From positions 40,738,875-40,802,874 of the forward strand of contig CM026561.1 in assembly GCA_015143295.1 (NCBI GenBank): DNA of 64,000 nt, written 5' to 3'. The notes beneath the pieces are model-generated. The model saw only the letters and a list, made by a program, of their open reading frames with translations, had not been told where the DNA came from and ran no database searches. Below are positions 24,082 to 35,330 of this stretch, piece after piece; within the stretch, counting starts at the first letter, position 1, and each line of letters begins with the position of its first letter. This DNA is from Tetracentron sinense (taxonomy: Eukaryota; Streptophyta; Magnoliopsida; Trochodendrales; Trochodendraceae). The translations under genes and the position numbers were made by a program.

Positions 24082-26169
24082 TTAATTATCTATATCATCC
24101 ATTAATATATCTAATTTTGACACTTCCATTAACTCTAACTCACTTTGTTTAGTTGTACGAATCCAATCTTGAAAACAAACCAAGGCTTCTACAGTGTCGG
24201 ATTTTAAACAACTTCTAAATTGGTGAAGTACCCTTCCTCTAGTACTAAAAGTAGACTCAGAAGCTACTGTTGTCACTGGAATCGCTAAAATATCACAAGC
24301 TATCATTGATCAAATTGGATATTTTTTTGAATTAACTTTCCACTAAAGTAATATATCTAAGTCGTCAGATTTATCTCTTGGCTCTTCCAAATATAAATCG
24401 AATTCTGATCTTACTTCTGAATCAGTACTTTGACTCATTTCTTCTTCAAATCTCAAGAAATCTTCATTTCTTCTCAGAATATTCTCCCCACTTGACTTCG
24501 AGATAGTAGGGGTACTAAATTTAGCATTATATTCCTTATACAAGTCTTTAAGATTCTTAAGGGTTTTTTCCTTTTGTGTCTTCACTATATCATTTTACCC
24601 AAATAACTTTCTCAAAACATATTGTAAATACAATTGTTTATGTTGAGGATAAAAAAATATAGCAAGTTCAACAATCGGATTATAATCTTCCCAATATTTA
24701 TCAAATTTTACTTTCATTCTTGTAGCTATATCACGGAGCAAAAGATCTTCACCATGTATTTTCTTCATTAATTTAATATGTATCTTAACTACTTCTTCCA
24801 AAAATAAATGTATAGTTGGGGTATTTAGTTCCAAAGAATATATTTTTAGCTTCATAAAAATTTTGTAAAAGCTCGCATATAATCTTTGCATGATTCCACT
24901 CATCATCTAAAGGATTAGTTTTATAGTTTGAGTCTATCACTTCTAATCGAGTAAAAACTTCCCTAAATTCTAATGCAGACTCTAGCATAAGATAAGTAGA
25001 GTTCCATCTCGTAGAAACATCGAGGGGTAACCCCTTAACAATATTTAACCCTAATTCGTTAACAATTTCCCGGAATTTATGTGTACGTGATGTTGAATTT
25101 TTAATAAATTTTATTGAATCCTAAATATTTTGAATAATCGGGCTTATTTCTCTCAACCCATCTTGCACAATAAGGTTGAGGATATGTACAGAACAACGCA
25201 TATGAAATAACCTACCTTCTAATGGAATAGCTTCTATTCTAGTAAGATGAGTTTTCATAGCTATTACAATACAATCATTTGTACAACAATTGTCTAAAAC
25301 TAAACTAAATATTTTATCATCAATTTTCCATTTATTAAATTTGATTTAATAGTTTCAGTTAAAACTACCCCTATATGGGGTTGATCAACATTAATAAAGT
25401 TAATTATTTGTTTTTTAAGGTTCCATTTAGAATCGATATAATGAGCTGTAATGGCCATATACCCTACTGTTTGGTTGGATGTCCACATATCAGATGTGAG
25501 ACTAATTCTCGGTAAATTACTTTCAAAATATTTTAACTATTTTGATTTTTCTTTTTTATAAATTCTCATGCAATCAAACTTGATGGTGTTACGTGACACC
25601 ATTTTAAATAGGGGTTGTAGTACGCTACTATAATAAATAAAGCTTTCATGAGAAACTATATTAAATGGATATTCATATTGAATAATCATTAATGCAAGTG
25701 TTTCTCGACACTTGTTTTGGTCAAATTTATGAGCTATAGGACCACTACCTTGCATAGACGACCTCAAGAGTAGTTGTATGGGGTCAAAGTTTGGCCTTTT
25801 CTTACAGGTTGATTCTAAGTGTCTTTTAATGTGATTGACTCCATTTTTAATAGAATTGTCCATTTTCATGGTACAATGATGACATACAACAATGCATACA
25901 TCTACTATTTTACCATCTTTTCTTTTTCTACTTACTACCTTTTGGGTGAAATGATCCCAAATTATTGAAGTCATTTTAGATTTTTTTTGCATGGGTTCAA
26001 GATCTTAAGTCTCTGGCTGGGAGGAAGAGGGTGATGGACGAAAAGGGTCCTCCGGATGTGTTATGTTCCCCTCTCCAACTTCTATAATTCTAGGGTCCTC
26101 GAGATGAACACCTATTGATGACTCAACTAAGGGAGAACTTGCATTACTACTAACACCGGGAGTCGACAT
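24082..26169 (-). pseudogene. hAT transposase, RICESLEEPER-like, broken
   Basis: The frame begins MSTPGVSSNASSPLVES at 26169 and meets a stop after SSSQPET. It resumes at once with a BED-type zinc finger (SIIWDHFTQK, then VCHHC and GVNHIKRHLESTC, down to about 25540). Middle parts follow in shifted frames, including WTSNQTVGYMAITAHYID (25488-25300) and fragments at 24988-24595 and 24585-24343. The C-terminal dimerisation domain is clear at 24306-24082 with TTVASESTFSTRGRVL and the CFQDWIR helix. I count at least five frame breaks or stops, one of them just before MIACDILAIPV. This is the element's own transposase; it is no longer translatable. Confidence 0.85.
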
Positions 26170-26189
26170 TTTACCCTAATAAATCAGAA

Positions 26190-26590
26190 TCTAATGAAAA
26201 ATATCAAGTTCAGATTCTATAGATTATAATCAAAAAATAGATTCTAATCAGAATCAGCAAGTTCAGATTCTATAGATTATAATCAAAAAACAGATTCTAA
26301 TCAACAAGTTCAGATTCTAATCAACAACAGTCAACAAATTCTAATCAAGAAAAAAATCAGATTATAATAGATTATAATCAAAAAACAAATTATAATAAGC
26401 AAGTTCAGATTCTAATTTCTAAAAGTAAACAGATTCTAATTAGCAACAGTATTCAAATTCTAATCAACAACAGAGTCTAATCAACAACAGCATTCAAACA
26501 TATTCTAATCAGCAAGTTCGGATTCTAATCAACAACAGTAAACAGATTCTAATCAGCAATAGTATTCAAACTCAACAATCAACAATATAA
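26190..26590. repeat. AT-rich tandem array, AGATTCTAATCAACAA unit
   Basis: Irregular tandem copies of CAGATTCTAATCA(A/G)CAACAG lie just upstream of the hAT transposase ATG, inside the transposon. They probably form part of its promoter or leader region. The function is unknown. Confidence 0.7.
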
Positions 26591-26629
26591 GGCAATACAA
26601 ATTCAAAATTCGAATCAGATTATGGACTG

Positions 26630-26960
26630 AGGTTAGGGTTAGGGTTTGGTGACTATCTAGGCTCGGAGCACTGAGCTTAAGGTGAGGGTTACTGGATTAG
26701 GGACTTAGGGTTTTAGAAATTCAGAAAGGAAAAATTAGGGGTTAGGGTTTTACGGGGTTAGGGTTAAGGTTAGGGTTTGGTCTGATCATTTAAGGGGTTT
26801 TGGTTTTACGGGGTTAGGGTTTTAGAAATTCAGAAAGGAAAAATTAGGGGTTAGGGTGGTTTTAAGGGGTTAGGGTTTGGTCTGATCGTTGAAGGGGTTT
26901 TGGTTCTACGGGGTTAGGGTTTGGTCTGATCGTCTAAAGCTCGGAGCACTGAGAGCAATA
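26630..26960. repeat. telomere-like and tandem repeats inside the hAT transposon
   Basis: GGGGTTAGGGTTTGG-type motifs recur. One longer block, beginning TTTAGAAATTCAGAAAGG, occurs twice, at about 26713 and 26829, so a unit of about 115 bp was duplicated. The motif resembles the plant telomere repeat TTTAGGG but is not a regular array. Confidence 0.6.
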
Positions 26961-27039
26961 GGGTTAGGATTAACAACCCTATCTGAACAAAAAAAAAATT
27001 TGAAACGTGCACCGTAGCCCATAGGAGAGTGATGGACTG

Positions 27040-27300
27040 ATGGTGGCCGTGAGCTTGAGCTTGATCAGAGAGCAATCTTCTGAGACTGAGAGAGAGCACT
27101 GATCTCCTGAGACTAAGAGAGAGAGAGAGCACCACTTAGAGAATCACCAAAGATGAGAGAGCAGAGCACCAATCGATTGTCTGAGAGAGCAGAGCACCAA
27201 TCTCCAGTAATCAGTACCGATGCTCGATAGTCTGAGAGAGCAACAAAGCACCAATCGATAGTCTAGGACCGAGAGAGGAAGAGATTGAAGACTGAAGAGG
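27040..27300. repeat. degenerate GAGAGAGCAGAGCACCAAT repeats
   Basis: Several diverged copies of CTGAGAGAGCAGAGCACCAA with interleaved TCGATAGTCT blocks lie between the telomere-like repeats and the right subterminal region of the hAT transposon. Non-coding. Confidence 0.5.
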
Positions 27301-29068
27301 CGAAGACAGGTGAACTTGGATGAGGATGATCGATACAGAACTCAAATCGCATGTGAATAGTGTTAGGGTTTGGACCATTTGGTTAATAGTTTGTATATAT
27401 AGTGGTCTTTGGTTTGGGCAATTACAAAACTACCCCTATTTCTTAACGTTAATGGGGGCATATTAGTAACTTTAATACTAATTATAACATATATAAGGAC
27501 GGGCTGGGCAGGGACGGGTCCTTGCCTGGCCCTACAAAGGACGGACTGCTTGGAATTGGACCCTGCCCGGCCCAAGGGCTGGTGGAGGGCCGGGTTTTGG
27601 CGGGTTTGGACGGGCCGGGCTTTGGCATGTTTGGACGGGCCAGGCAGGGCCGGGTACCCTTCGAAACGGGCCTTTTTGACAGGCCTAAACTCGAATGTAC
27701 AGGCTAGAAGCTCGGCTCAAACATGAAACATCAAGCTCGAGCTTGAATTGATTCAAACTCGAGCCAAACTTGACTTGGCTCAAACTCGGCTTGTACATTG
27801 GGTTGAACCAATTTATTTGAGTTGTCGTAGAAGATATTCCAAGTTGGGAAGAAATTCCCTGCAAAAACGATTGTTGCAATCGAAGCTAAGAAGCTTGGAT
27901 TTTGCCAAAAACAATGAAGAAATTGTTCCAGACGAGATAATGTTTGCTCTCCTTTAAATCGTCAAAATCAAATAAAACAAGTGAATAATTATAAGAGAAC
28001 AAGAAATAAATCATGCATTTCTTTGTAACAAATCCAAACTTGGAGCAGGGAAGAAGAACGGAAATGGAGCCAAATCGTAGGCTTCGTTGACTTTCACCTT
28101 CAATCAAACATTTCAGATATTGAGATCTGAACTCAAGATTTTTGATTCAACAGCAACAAATGAGTGATCTCTAAGGGAACTTTTGTTTGCATTCCAACAA
28201 ATCAACAAGAAATAAAATTAACGGAAAAGAAAGGCGAGATGTAGGTTTCGTTATTTAAGAGAGGAGAGACGTTACTCAAAAGAGGAGAGGAGGGGCATGA
28301 GGCTTAAAGGTTAGGTTTCTTACTAAAGAAGAAAGGTTTGGATACAAAAGAGATAGGAAATGTTATGGTGTATAACAAATATAAAATACATGATATGTAA
28401 TATGAATTATATATTTATAATAAATCAAGTCGTAAAACATGCCAAGCTTTGGGCCGAGCCAAGCCGAGTCGAATCGAACAGGGCCTAGCTCGAGCTCAGC
28501 TTGTTTCAAATTTCAAGCTGAAAAAAAAAAGCTCGTCTCGCCTCGATCGAGTTGAACCATCAAGCCAGCTCGGCTTGGATACACCCCTAGTGTATCGTTA
28601 TGGCAAGAAGGTGTTTTACAAGTCTGTCAACGCATCTAATCACATTACAAGGTGAAGAACGTGGTTGAGTAGGCCAAAATGGTGACAAACTCCATAGTCC
28701 ATTCACAATTATAATGGAGCCTTGCCAATGAGGCAGAGGCATACAGATGGTGAGATAGGGTGGCTTAGCGCCACTCGCTTTGTCACTAACGTCTTTGCTC
28801 GTTAGAGTATTTTGAGACATAAATCATGGTTAGAAAGGATGTTACATCAGAGCAATGACTAGCAAAGCTCATACGTAAGAAGATTGAAGAAATCATATGT
28901 AGTAACTTCTTCTGGGATCAGGTACGTTGGGTTGCAGAGATAGTGAAACCCATTGTCAAGGTTCTTAGATTGGTGGATGGCAGAAAGAGGTAACAACAGG
29001 TTATGCATATGAGGGAATGGAACATGCGCAGTTTCACAATCCAAGCAACTGCTCCACGCTCCTACAAT

Positions 29069-30072
29069 CATGGTGTCAAAAATCAACTCAATTCTGCCGA
29101 ATTTGACCGAATTGAGTCGACTTTCGTGGTGTCCAACTCCGAAGTGAAATGCACTTGTATTTTAAAAATATTAGACTTCTTGGTAAGCTTCGGTGAACTT
29201 CGGTAAACTTCGACAAAACAGGAAAAAAGTACTGAGAAAATACTAGTTCTACTCGCTCTAAACTTACTTTCTTCATAAGGAAAGATATGTGTCCCTATCA
29301 TTAACCTAATTATAAATATAATTAGCTTTCAAAGAGAGTGCTGCTAACATTTATCTTGTTACAAATCACAAGTTTATTATTAGAGTGTGCTTAGCATAGA
29401 CCTTATTATAAATTAAAATTTTATTATTCTAATAATTTTGTTTTTTGGTATATTTTGCCCATAAGGGCTTTTTAGTAATATTAAAAAGTAAATGATTTCC
29501 TAATAGTATTTCATATATTAAAAATTATTTAATTACACATTTCCTCCTCTTCACATATTGATTCAGTATTGTGAAAACATTGAGTTCATCAATTGCAGAT
29601 TGAAATAAGTTTAAAAACTATATTGAATTTCAATTATTTATCAACTTTAATGCGCATTCATAAGTTTTCCAGGTTTCTACAACAATTAACATGGATAATC
29701 ATTGAAAATAAAGAGAGTATATATCCCCTACATTTGACAAAGAGGATAAAATATAGTTTTAAAAAATTGACAATATAGAGAAATATTAAGAAGAAATTAC
29801 AGCTCAGACAAGCAGACAACGCATGTCACTTAACATGATTCTCACATTTGAGTACTACATGTTTGCTTCAGTAATAAAATAAATTATAGATGTGTATTTA
29901 TGCTTAAGTATTAAATTTCTAAGGTTTCATCTTAGAATTTCAATGTTTCGTTAAAATTTCCTAGACTTCTTTAATTTTTACATAACTTTCTTGGACTTCC
30001 TTAAACATCCTTGAAACGTGACAACTTCCTTAGCGACCAAAGTTTATACCGAAGCCGAAGTTTAATACCTTG
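29069..30072. mobile_element. 1-kb hAT-like non-autonomous element
   Basis: The left end is CATGGTGTCAAAAATC and the right end, reversed, CAAGGTATTAAACTTCGG. Flanking octamers CCTACAAT and CTTACAAT match at 7 of 8. It interrupts the transposase relic between TIQATAPRSY and the IDRRDQHLYHD block. GAACTTCGG-type motifs occur near the left end and GCCGAAGTTT at the right end. No coding sequence. Confidence 0.75.
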
Positions 30073-30146
30073 CTTACAATGCGCAGTGGACTATATTGAT
30101 AGGAGGGATCAACACCTCTATCATGACACACACACAACAGGTAACC

Positions 30147-31509
30147 TATTCTTGCTATTGTTTAAGCTAAAAGAGGAAGAGAAAGGCCAAAAATGACATT
30201 GGTGGAGTTAATAATAAAATATTTTATAATACACAACTTAACTGAAGTTATGGATTTTGAAACAATGGAATTGCGAAAGAGGCTTTGTGTTGCTTTTATA
30301 TTGATTTTACATAAAATTTACTATAAATTTTATATGGCAAAACAGATCGGTTGGTTACAGACATATAATTTGCTTATATATTTACCCCATTCTTTAACTT
30401 GACAACGCCTTTACTTTCATCCTCTGATTTGTATGTTATTACAAAAACTTTATATTTATTGCTAAGGTCCACCAAAATTTTATGAATATATGGTGATGTT
30501 GAAGAAAGTCTCCTACTGGGTTCATGCTTGACAAATGGAAAATGAGGGGGTTGTATTTCAACCAAAGCCCTGCTAAGGTATGTTGCAATCTGAACATTTG
30601 ACGAACCCCTTATTTCCCTCCTTGAACTTATTGCAAAAATATTTCTGTAAATTTCGAAAAGATTATTTTAACTTACTAAAAGCAAATGTGTCTCTGATTC
30701 CCATCACGATATAATTTATTCTAGTGAAGATTATTCCAGACATAAGTTTCCAGGTAATTTAAACAAATATAGTAAATGGTTCAGAATGCATGATCTTGTA
30801 CAAATTAATCTCTAATTGATTATCTAAAGATAATTGTAAGAATCGTAATTCCATCATAGAAAATTTCTAATAATAAAAGGCAAATCAAACTACAAAAGCA
30901 TGCGAATGAAGAGACGTGTGGTCCAATAACAAAGAAGCTATTGCAATCAAGCATTACAACACCAAAAGATTCATATTCACTTTAAACAAGTATAAGTGTA
31001 TGAAAAACATGAATGAGATTAGCAATTGCCTTAATTTGCAAAACTTAAGGCTAGGTAAAAAAACAATAACAGGATTGGAGATCACCCATCTAAAAAAAAC
31101 GAAAATAGTTTTAGAGGAAATCAACTAATTTGATTGCTCCATAATACATTTCGGAATTGAAATCTGTGGATCAAAGTGAAATTCATCACACACAAATAAA
31201 AAGCTAACACTTTGAACATTATAAATAGATTTCACAGACATCAACAGCTGCTCAATCAAAACCATAGATAGTGATAAATCCTTGTGCAAAAATTAGGGTT
31301 TTGTCCGACAGAACTTTTTTTTTTTTAAAGAGAAAATTGTGAAAGGAAACCCTAGATGGGGATGAGGAATACCTTCGACTGTATCTTCCTTCTTGTCTTC
31401 GTCTTCCTTAGCTTGTTAATGTTAAATATATACGTAGAAGTCGAAAGAGGTGAGAATGAGATGCCAAAGCGTGAGAGACAGAGTGAGATAGGAGAGAGGG
31501 AAGTTTCGA
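30147..31509. other. no gene recognised
   Basis: AT-rich sequence downstream of the transposase relic. Short open frames here have no similarity that I recognise. The hydrophobic frame starting at 31356 runs directly into foldback repeat sequence near 31520, which argues against a real gene. Confidence 0.4.
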
Positions 31510-33000
31510 AGGCGGGGAAGAAAATAATCACCTCCTCAGTAGGTGACGCGATCAGGGGCGTCTTGCGTCCCTTTCATGCCACGTGTCTCCATTTAAACTC
31601 TTTTTAACTATGGTTAAGTTTCACTAATCCCTGAGGTTCACCCATCCTTCCTTTGTTTTTAGAAAAATAAAATAAAAAAATTTAACTACTGCATTAAAAA
31701 TTAACCTAAGTTCATGAAAGGGCAACTTTGTGAGAGTGAGGAGCAATAACTTCGGTTTCACACCCGTGGAGAGAATTATTATTGCTGGGGCTGGGAGGTG
31801 GGACAGAGGAAAATAATCACATCCTCGGTCGGTGACGTCGGGAGGAGTGTCTCGGCTCCACTTTTTCTTGCCACATGTTTCCCTTTAAACTCATTTTAAT
31901 TGTGTTTAAAGATTCACTCATCTCGCCTGTGATTATAAACTTGAGTTGAGATTGGGGTTGTGTCATGTGTGACCGCTAAAAAATCACTGATCCGTAGATT
32001 CACACATCTGCCCTTGGTTTTGAGAAAAGTAAAATAATAAAATTAATCAAGGTTAAAAAAAATTAATCCTAGTTCATGGGCCTAGAGGGGGAACTCTGAG
32101 CTTGCTAAAAGCTCAGGTGGCTTATCAACAAGCTTGAACAGGTTTTTAGTCTGGTTTACTAAGGAAGCCAAGCTCAAACACCTTGCTACTCAGTTCATTT
32201 AAATATGTATAAATATATTAAAAATATAATAAAATACATTGATATATACTATATATGTATTAAAAAAAAAACAAAAACATAATGATATATGTATTTATAT
32301 ATATTAAAAATATAAAAAAATTAATAATATATGTAAATATACAATTTGAATACTTTAATTAAAGGGTTATTTTTAAATTAATCATACATTATAAGTTTTT
32401 TTTTAATTAACTATATTTATTCAAACTTGTTAAGAGCTCGGCTCAGCTCGAGCTCGGTTTGGCTCATTTATAAACGAGTTGAGTCAAGCTTGAACACCTT
32501 GAAAAATGTTAAAGTTCAATAAATGCTCAACTCGTTTACCAGGCTCGGCTCAATACCCAGTCCTAGATTCATGACAGTTGAAGGGCAGCTTTGTGAGAGC
32601 GAGAAGCAATAGTTTACTCCTTGCTCGTGGAGCGCACTTTTGCTTTATGTCAAAAATGAGCAATACACGGGCGAGGAGCGAACTATTGCTCCTCGCTTTA
32701 CAAAGCCATTCAATGTCCCATGAACTCTAGTTACTTTTTTTGAACTTCTATATTTAATTTTTTTCCCTTAAAAACTAATGATAGATTGGTGTAATTAATT
32801 TTTTCCCCTAAAAACTAATGATAGATTGGTGAACCTTAAGGGTGAGCGAAACTTAACCACAACTAAAAGGGAGTTAATAAGGAACAAGTGACAGAAAAAA
32901 AAAAAAAACCAAAAAAAAGGGCCCTCGAGATGCCCTCCTCGCGTCACCAATGGAGGAGGTGATCATTAACATCATCTTGGCAAGATTTTTCATGGTGAAT
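31510..33000. mobile_element. cluster of foldback repeats, same family as 5170-5720
   Basis: Blocks such as AATCACCTCCTC, CTTTGTGAGAG and GAGGAGCGAACTATTGCTCC recur in both orientations, with AACCACAACTAA-like cores. A direct duplication TTTTTCCCCTAAAAACTAATGATAGATTGGTG-like occurs at about 32760-32830. Individual element borders are blurred by mutual insertion. Non-coding. Confidence 0.55.
32083..32564. mobile_element. hAT-like element with GCTCGAGCTC subterminal motifs
   Basis: The left end TAGAGGGGGAACTCTGAGC and the right end, reversed, TAGGACTGGGTATTGAGC are imperfect inverted repeats. AAGCTC, GGCTCAGCTCGAGC and similar motifs lie near both ends, as in the larger element at 23581-28589. 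The surrounding foldback sequence reads AGTTCATG on the left and GATTCATG on the right, which hints at the insertion site, but the exact duplication is unclear. Confidence 0.5.
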
Positions 33001-33383
33001 AGATATGACTATCATCACAGTCATTGGGTAGTAAAAGTCGAATCAATCTCAAATTCTTTTAGCATAATTCCCTGAAATCCTTCGAATGGAACAATACAAT
33101 TTTACATCCTCTCACTATCCACTCTTATCAGAATTTCCTAAGATTACTCTCATTTTTAGAGGTGGTTGAGGATACGACTCTTCCTTTCCATACTACATAT
33201 ATTTTCAAAATGTTTTTTTTTTTTTAACTCTAGAGTGTAGCCCAGTGGTCGAAGGATGAACAATAAACTCAGAGGTCTCGCTTCCATCAATATTGAATGT
33301 ATGGATTGAGGGTTTACTTATGCATCACATGAGGCTAGTCTGAGTCCACATTTAAAAAAAAAACCCAAATCCTCTTTGTTATA

Positions 33384-33780
33384 ATTGGATTTGGCAAATC
33401 TGATGATGCCCCTGAGGTCACCACGTGTCCCTTTTGACACTTAATTGTGGTTAAGATTCTCTTAGGCTATTTTGGTTGCCAAGAAAATTGATGAAAACAT
33501 GGAAAAGAAAATAAAATTTTGGATTTTTAATACAATTTTTAATTGTTTCTTTTTCATGTTTTTACGTATTTTCTTGACAACCAAACATAGGGTTAGGGTT
33601 CACCCATCCATCATGGTTTTAGAAAAAAATATCAATTATTTTTAATATTAATATATTTTTTTTCTAAAAAGCAAGTATGGGTGGGTGAACCCTAAGGGCG
33701 ATTGAATCTTAACCACAGTTAAGGGTGTTAAAAAAGACATATGGCTACCTCACAGGCATAATCAAGTCATAACCGAGACT
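33384..33780. mobile_element. foldback element of the CCACGTGTCCC palindrome family
   Basis: The left arm (GGCAAATCTGATGATGCCCC, CACCACGTGTCCC, GGTTAAGATTC) and the right arm (GAATCTTAACCACAGTTAA through ATCAAGTCATAACCGA) are inverted. It is related to 3326-4114. Non-coding. Confidence 0.55.
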
Positions 33781-33900
33781 TTACCCAAAAAAAGCCTAAA
33801 AAAAAAAAGGTTATAACCGATTGGACAAAATTCCCAAAAAAAAAAGGCAATCTGGTGAACGCCCGAGCTGAGCGAGATAGGGGTTTTTTTTTCCCCCTTT

Positions 33901-34101
33901 TTGGCCTTGGGTTGTCTCTGGCGAAGCTAGAAAGGGCTTGTCTCCGGGTTCCATAGAATAGGTGACAAGTGGTGGAGAAGTCAAAATCATGGGAGAAAAT
34001 AGAATGACTTCTCCCTTTTTTGAATTCTCCACCACTTGTCACCTATTCTATGGAACCCGAGACAAGCGCTTTCTGGCTTCGCCAGAGACAATCCAAGGCC
34101 T
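33901..34101. repeat. near-perfect hairpin, 79-bp arms
   Basis: Arms 33901-33979 and 34025-34101 are inverted copies with only a few mismatches (TTGTCTCTGGCGAAGC, GGTTCCATAGAATAGG, GACAAGTGGTGGAGAA). A loop of about 45 bases separates them. Any transcript would fold into a long stem. It may be a MITE or a source of hairpin small RNA; the sequence alone does not decide. Confidence 0.75.
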
Positions 34102-34111
34102 TTTTTTTTAT

Positions 34112-34262
34112 GATGACGAGGATGTCTAGTCTAGAGCAGGAGTTTCTGGAATACTGCAAATATCTCTAGAGCTTGCTTTTATCAGGCCTTGGCGGATTCC
34201 GAGGCCGAGGCCACCCATCTTCTTCTGTCTCTCGACGAACAATCTCTCCCTCCCTTGACGAG
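34112..34262 (+). pseudogene. unidentified gene fragment
   Basis: The frame MTRMSSLEQEFLEYCKYL starts just after the hairpin, stops, and continues in the next frame as ACFYQALADSEAEATHLL and LSLDEQSLPPLTSIL. The composition and helical pattern look like genuine protein sequence with one small frame break. I do not recognise the family. It is probably a captured or decayed exon. Confidence 0.3.
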
Positions 34263-35330
34263 TATACTAATGTTGTCTATATTGTATAAAATGTTACTGT
34301 ATGTTATAAATGGCATACATGCAACTCACAGAATTAGCAGACCCAATTTCATGGCATAAAAAACAATTATAATGGAACATAAATAAAAGACAGTGCACTT
34401 TACTGATTGAGGCGACTGAGGCTTGAATTGGATTCAATGTCCTTAAGACAATACTGCCCCGCACAGGTGGTCACGGCCCACAGCAACTTGTCTCCCAAGA
34501 TACAACAGTCACGTCCAGGGTATTACCACTAGAAATCCGAGGACACATCGAACCTTTGATGTTTTGTAACCTCTCTTGATAGATATGCAAAAGGCTGAAT
34601 GCAGGAAGAAGATGGAAGACTAGGGATTAGAAGATCTCAAAAATTCGTACTCTAGAAAATGCAACAGAAGACTTTAAATATTTGAAAATGAGACTGTCCA
34701 GAAAAGTCATGTCTGTTGGGGTTTCAGTTTAAATCCAACAGACATGATTGTTGGATAATAAACTGCTAGGTCTTGATATAGGGGCCAGGCTTTAAGGCCC
34801 ACAAGAGCCAAGCCAGCCAGCCGGACGGACCGGACACGGCACGGGACGGGCGGTGGCGCGCGCATGTGTGGTTGGTTCCACCTTGGAGCATGGGCTCACT
34901 CCGTCGCAAAATTTGATGCCCCAAGGGCCCACCCTTAACTCCAAGGTAATAGTATATAAACCACACTATGATTTCAATAGTTTTCCAATGTGGGACTATT
35001 CTTTTCTACCATTCTTCAACTTACAAAACATATTCAAGTGACCTACTTTGAGATGAATTTCTCATTCACCACTTTACTGTTTTGGACAAGTAAATATACC
35101 AAGTTAATCTCCTCATGGAGGAGAAAACGGATCCACTTGGACCCGCCTCAAAACCCTTGTGGGTCCCACTTAAATTTTGGGTCAAAGTTTTAGGAAAACA
35201 CTGTTTTTTTCCCAAAACACTAAGTTTTTCCAAAACATAATTTTTTCCAACAACTAATTCATCTCTTTTTCTTTTTTCATGTACACCAATACGCATATAT
35301 ATCTGTATATTTTTGGTATTTTTTTTGCAG
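34263..35330. other. no gene recognised; possible LTR-like sequence
   Basis: A short perfect inverted repeat CATGTCTGTTGG/CCAACAGACATG spans 34708-34747. A GC-rich block with CGGCACGGGACGGG near 34830-34860 and a TATATAAACC stretch near 34955 resemble an old LTR promoter. The family and borders were not established. Confidence 0.3.

Larger units (their letters stand above)
23663..27687 (-). mobile_element. full-length decayed hAT transposon
   Basis: The 4025-bp element has ends TAGGGCTGTCAAA and, reversed, TAGGCCTGTCAAA. Perfect 8-bp duplications AACTCGAA lie at 23655-23662 and 27688-27695. Both subterminal regions are packed with GGGCCGGG and AGGGCC motifs (23675-23835 and about 27490-27665), as is usual for hAT transposase binding regions. 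It encodes a broken transposase on the reverse strand. Confidence 0.92.
23581..28589. mobile_element. non-autonomous hAT element carrying a nested hAT transposon
   Basis: The termini are a perfect inverted decamer, TAGGGGTGTA and TACACCCCTA. The flanks are perfect 8-bp duplications GTGTATCG (23573-23580 and 28590-28597). Subterminal sequence on both sides is dense in AAGCTCGAGCTTG-type motifs. Removing the nested element and one duplication leaves a unit of about 0.98 kb without coding sequence. It interrupts the DUF659 frame of the older relic exactly within the codons for IINFLVY-RYGKK. Confidence 0.9.
21576..30146 (+). pseudogene. hAT transposase relic (BED finger, DUF659), split by insertions
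   Basis: The relic reads from ATG at 21576. Its first codons are interrupted by an insertion and resume at 21907 with DDGWQHGEPIQG and later LAGEYSNV, a degraded BED zinc finger. About 22520-22690 gives ITPYAAGTSPYYQLMINEIA-like sequence, and FKKNWDTF follows up to 22737. After a gap, 23501-23580 plus 28598 onward join into IINFLVYRYGKKVFYKSV, the DUF659 region. It continues to IICSNFFWDQVRWVAEIVKP and RLVDG at 28870-28990, then resumes after 30072 with IDRRDQHLYHDTHTTG. Many stops and frame changes show long inactivity. Such proteins mobilise hAT elements; some are domesticated, but this one cannot be functional. The C-terminal hATC domain was not found. Confidence 0.75.

Noticed and set aside
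26630-26960. Interstitial telomere array
   Set aside because: The GGGTTAGGGTTT motifs are irregular and embedded in a larger duplicated unit of a transposon leader, so a telomere fusion relic is unlikely.
4740-34860. tRNA genes
   Set aside because: I looked for cloverleaf-compatible A and B boxes with an acceptor stem; only the SINE-like heads in the OTU intron had box-like motifs, and these lack a full tRNA fold.
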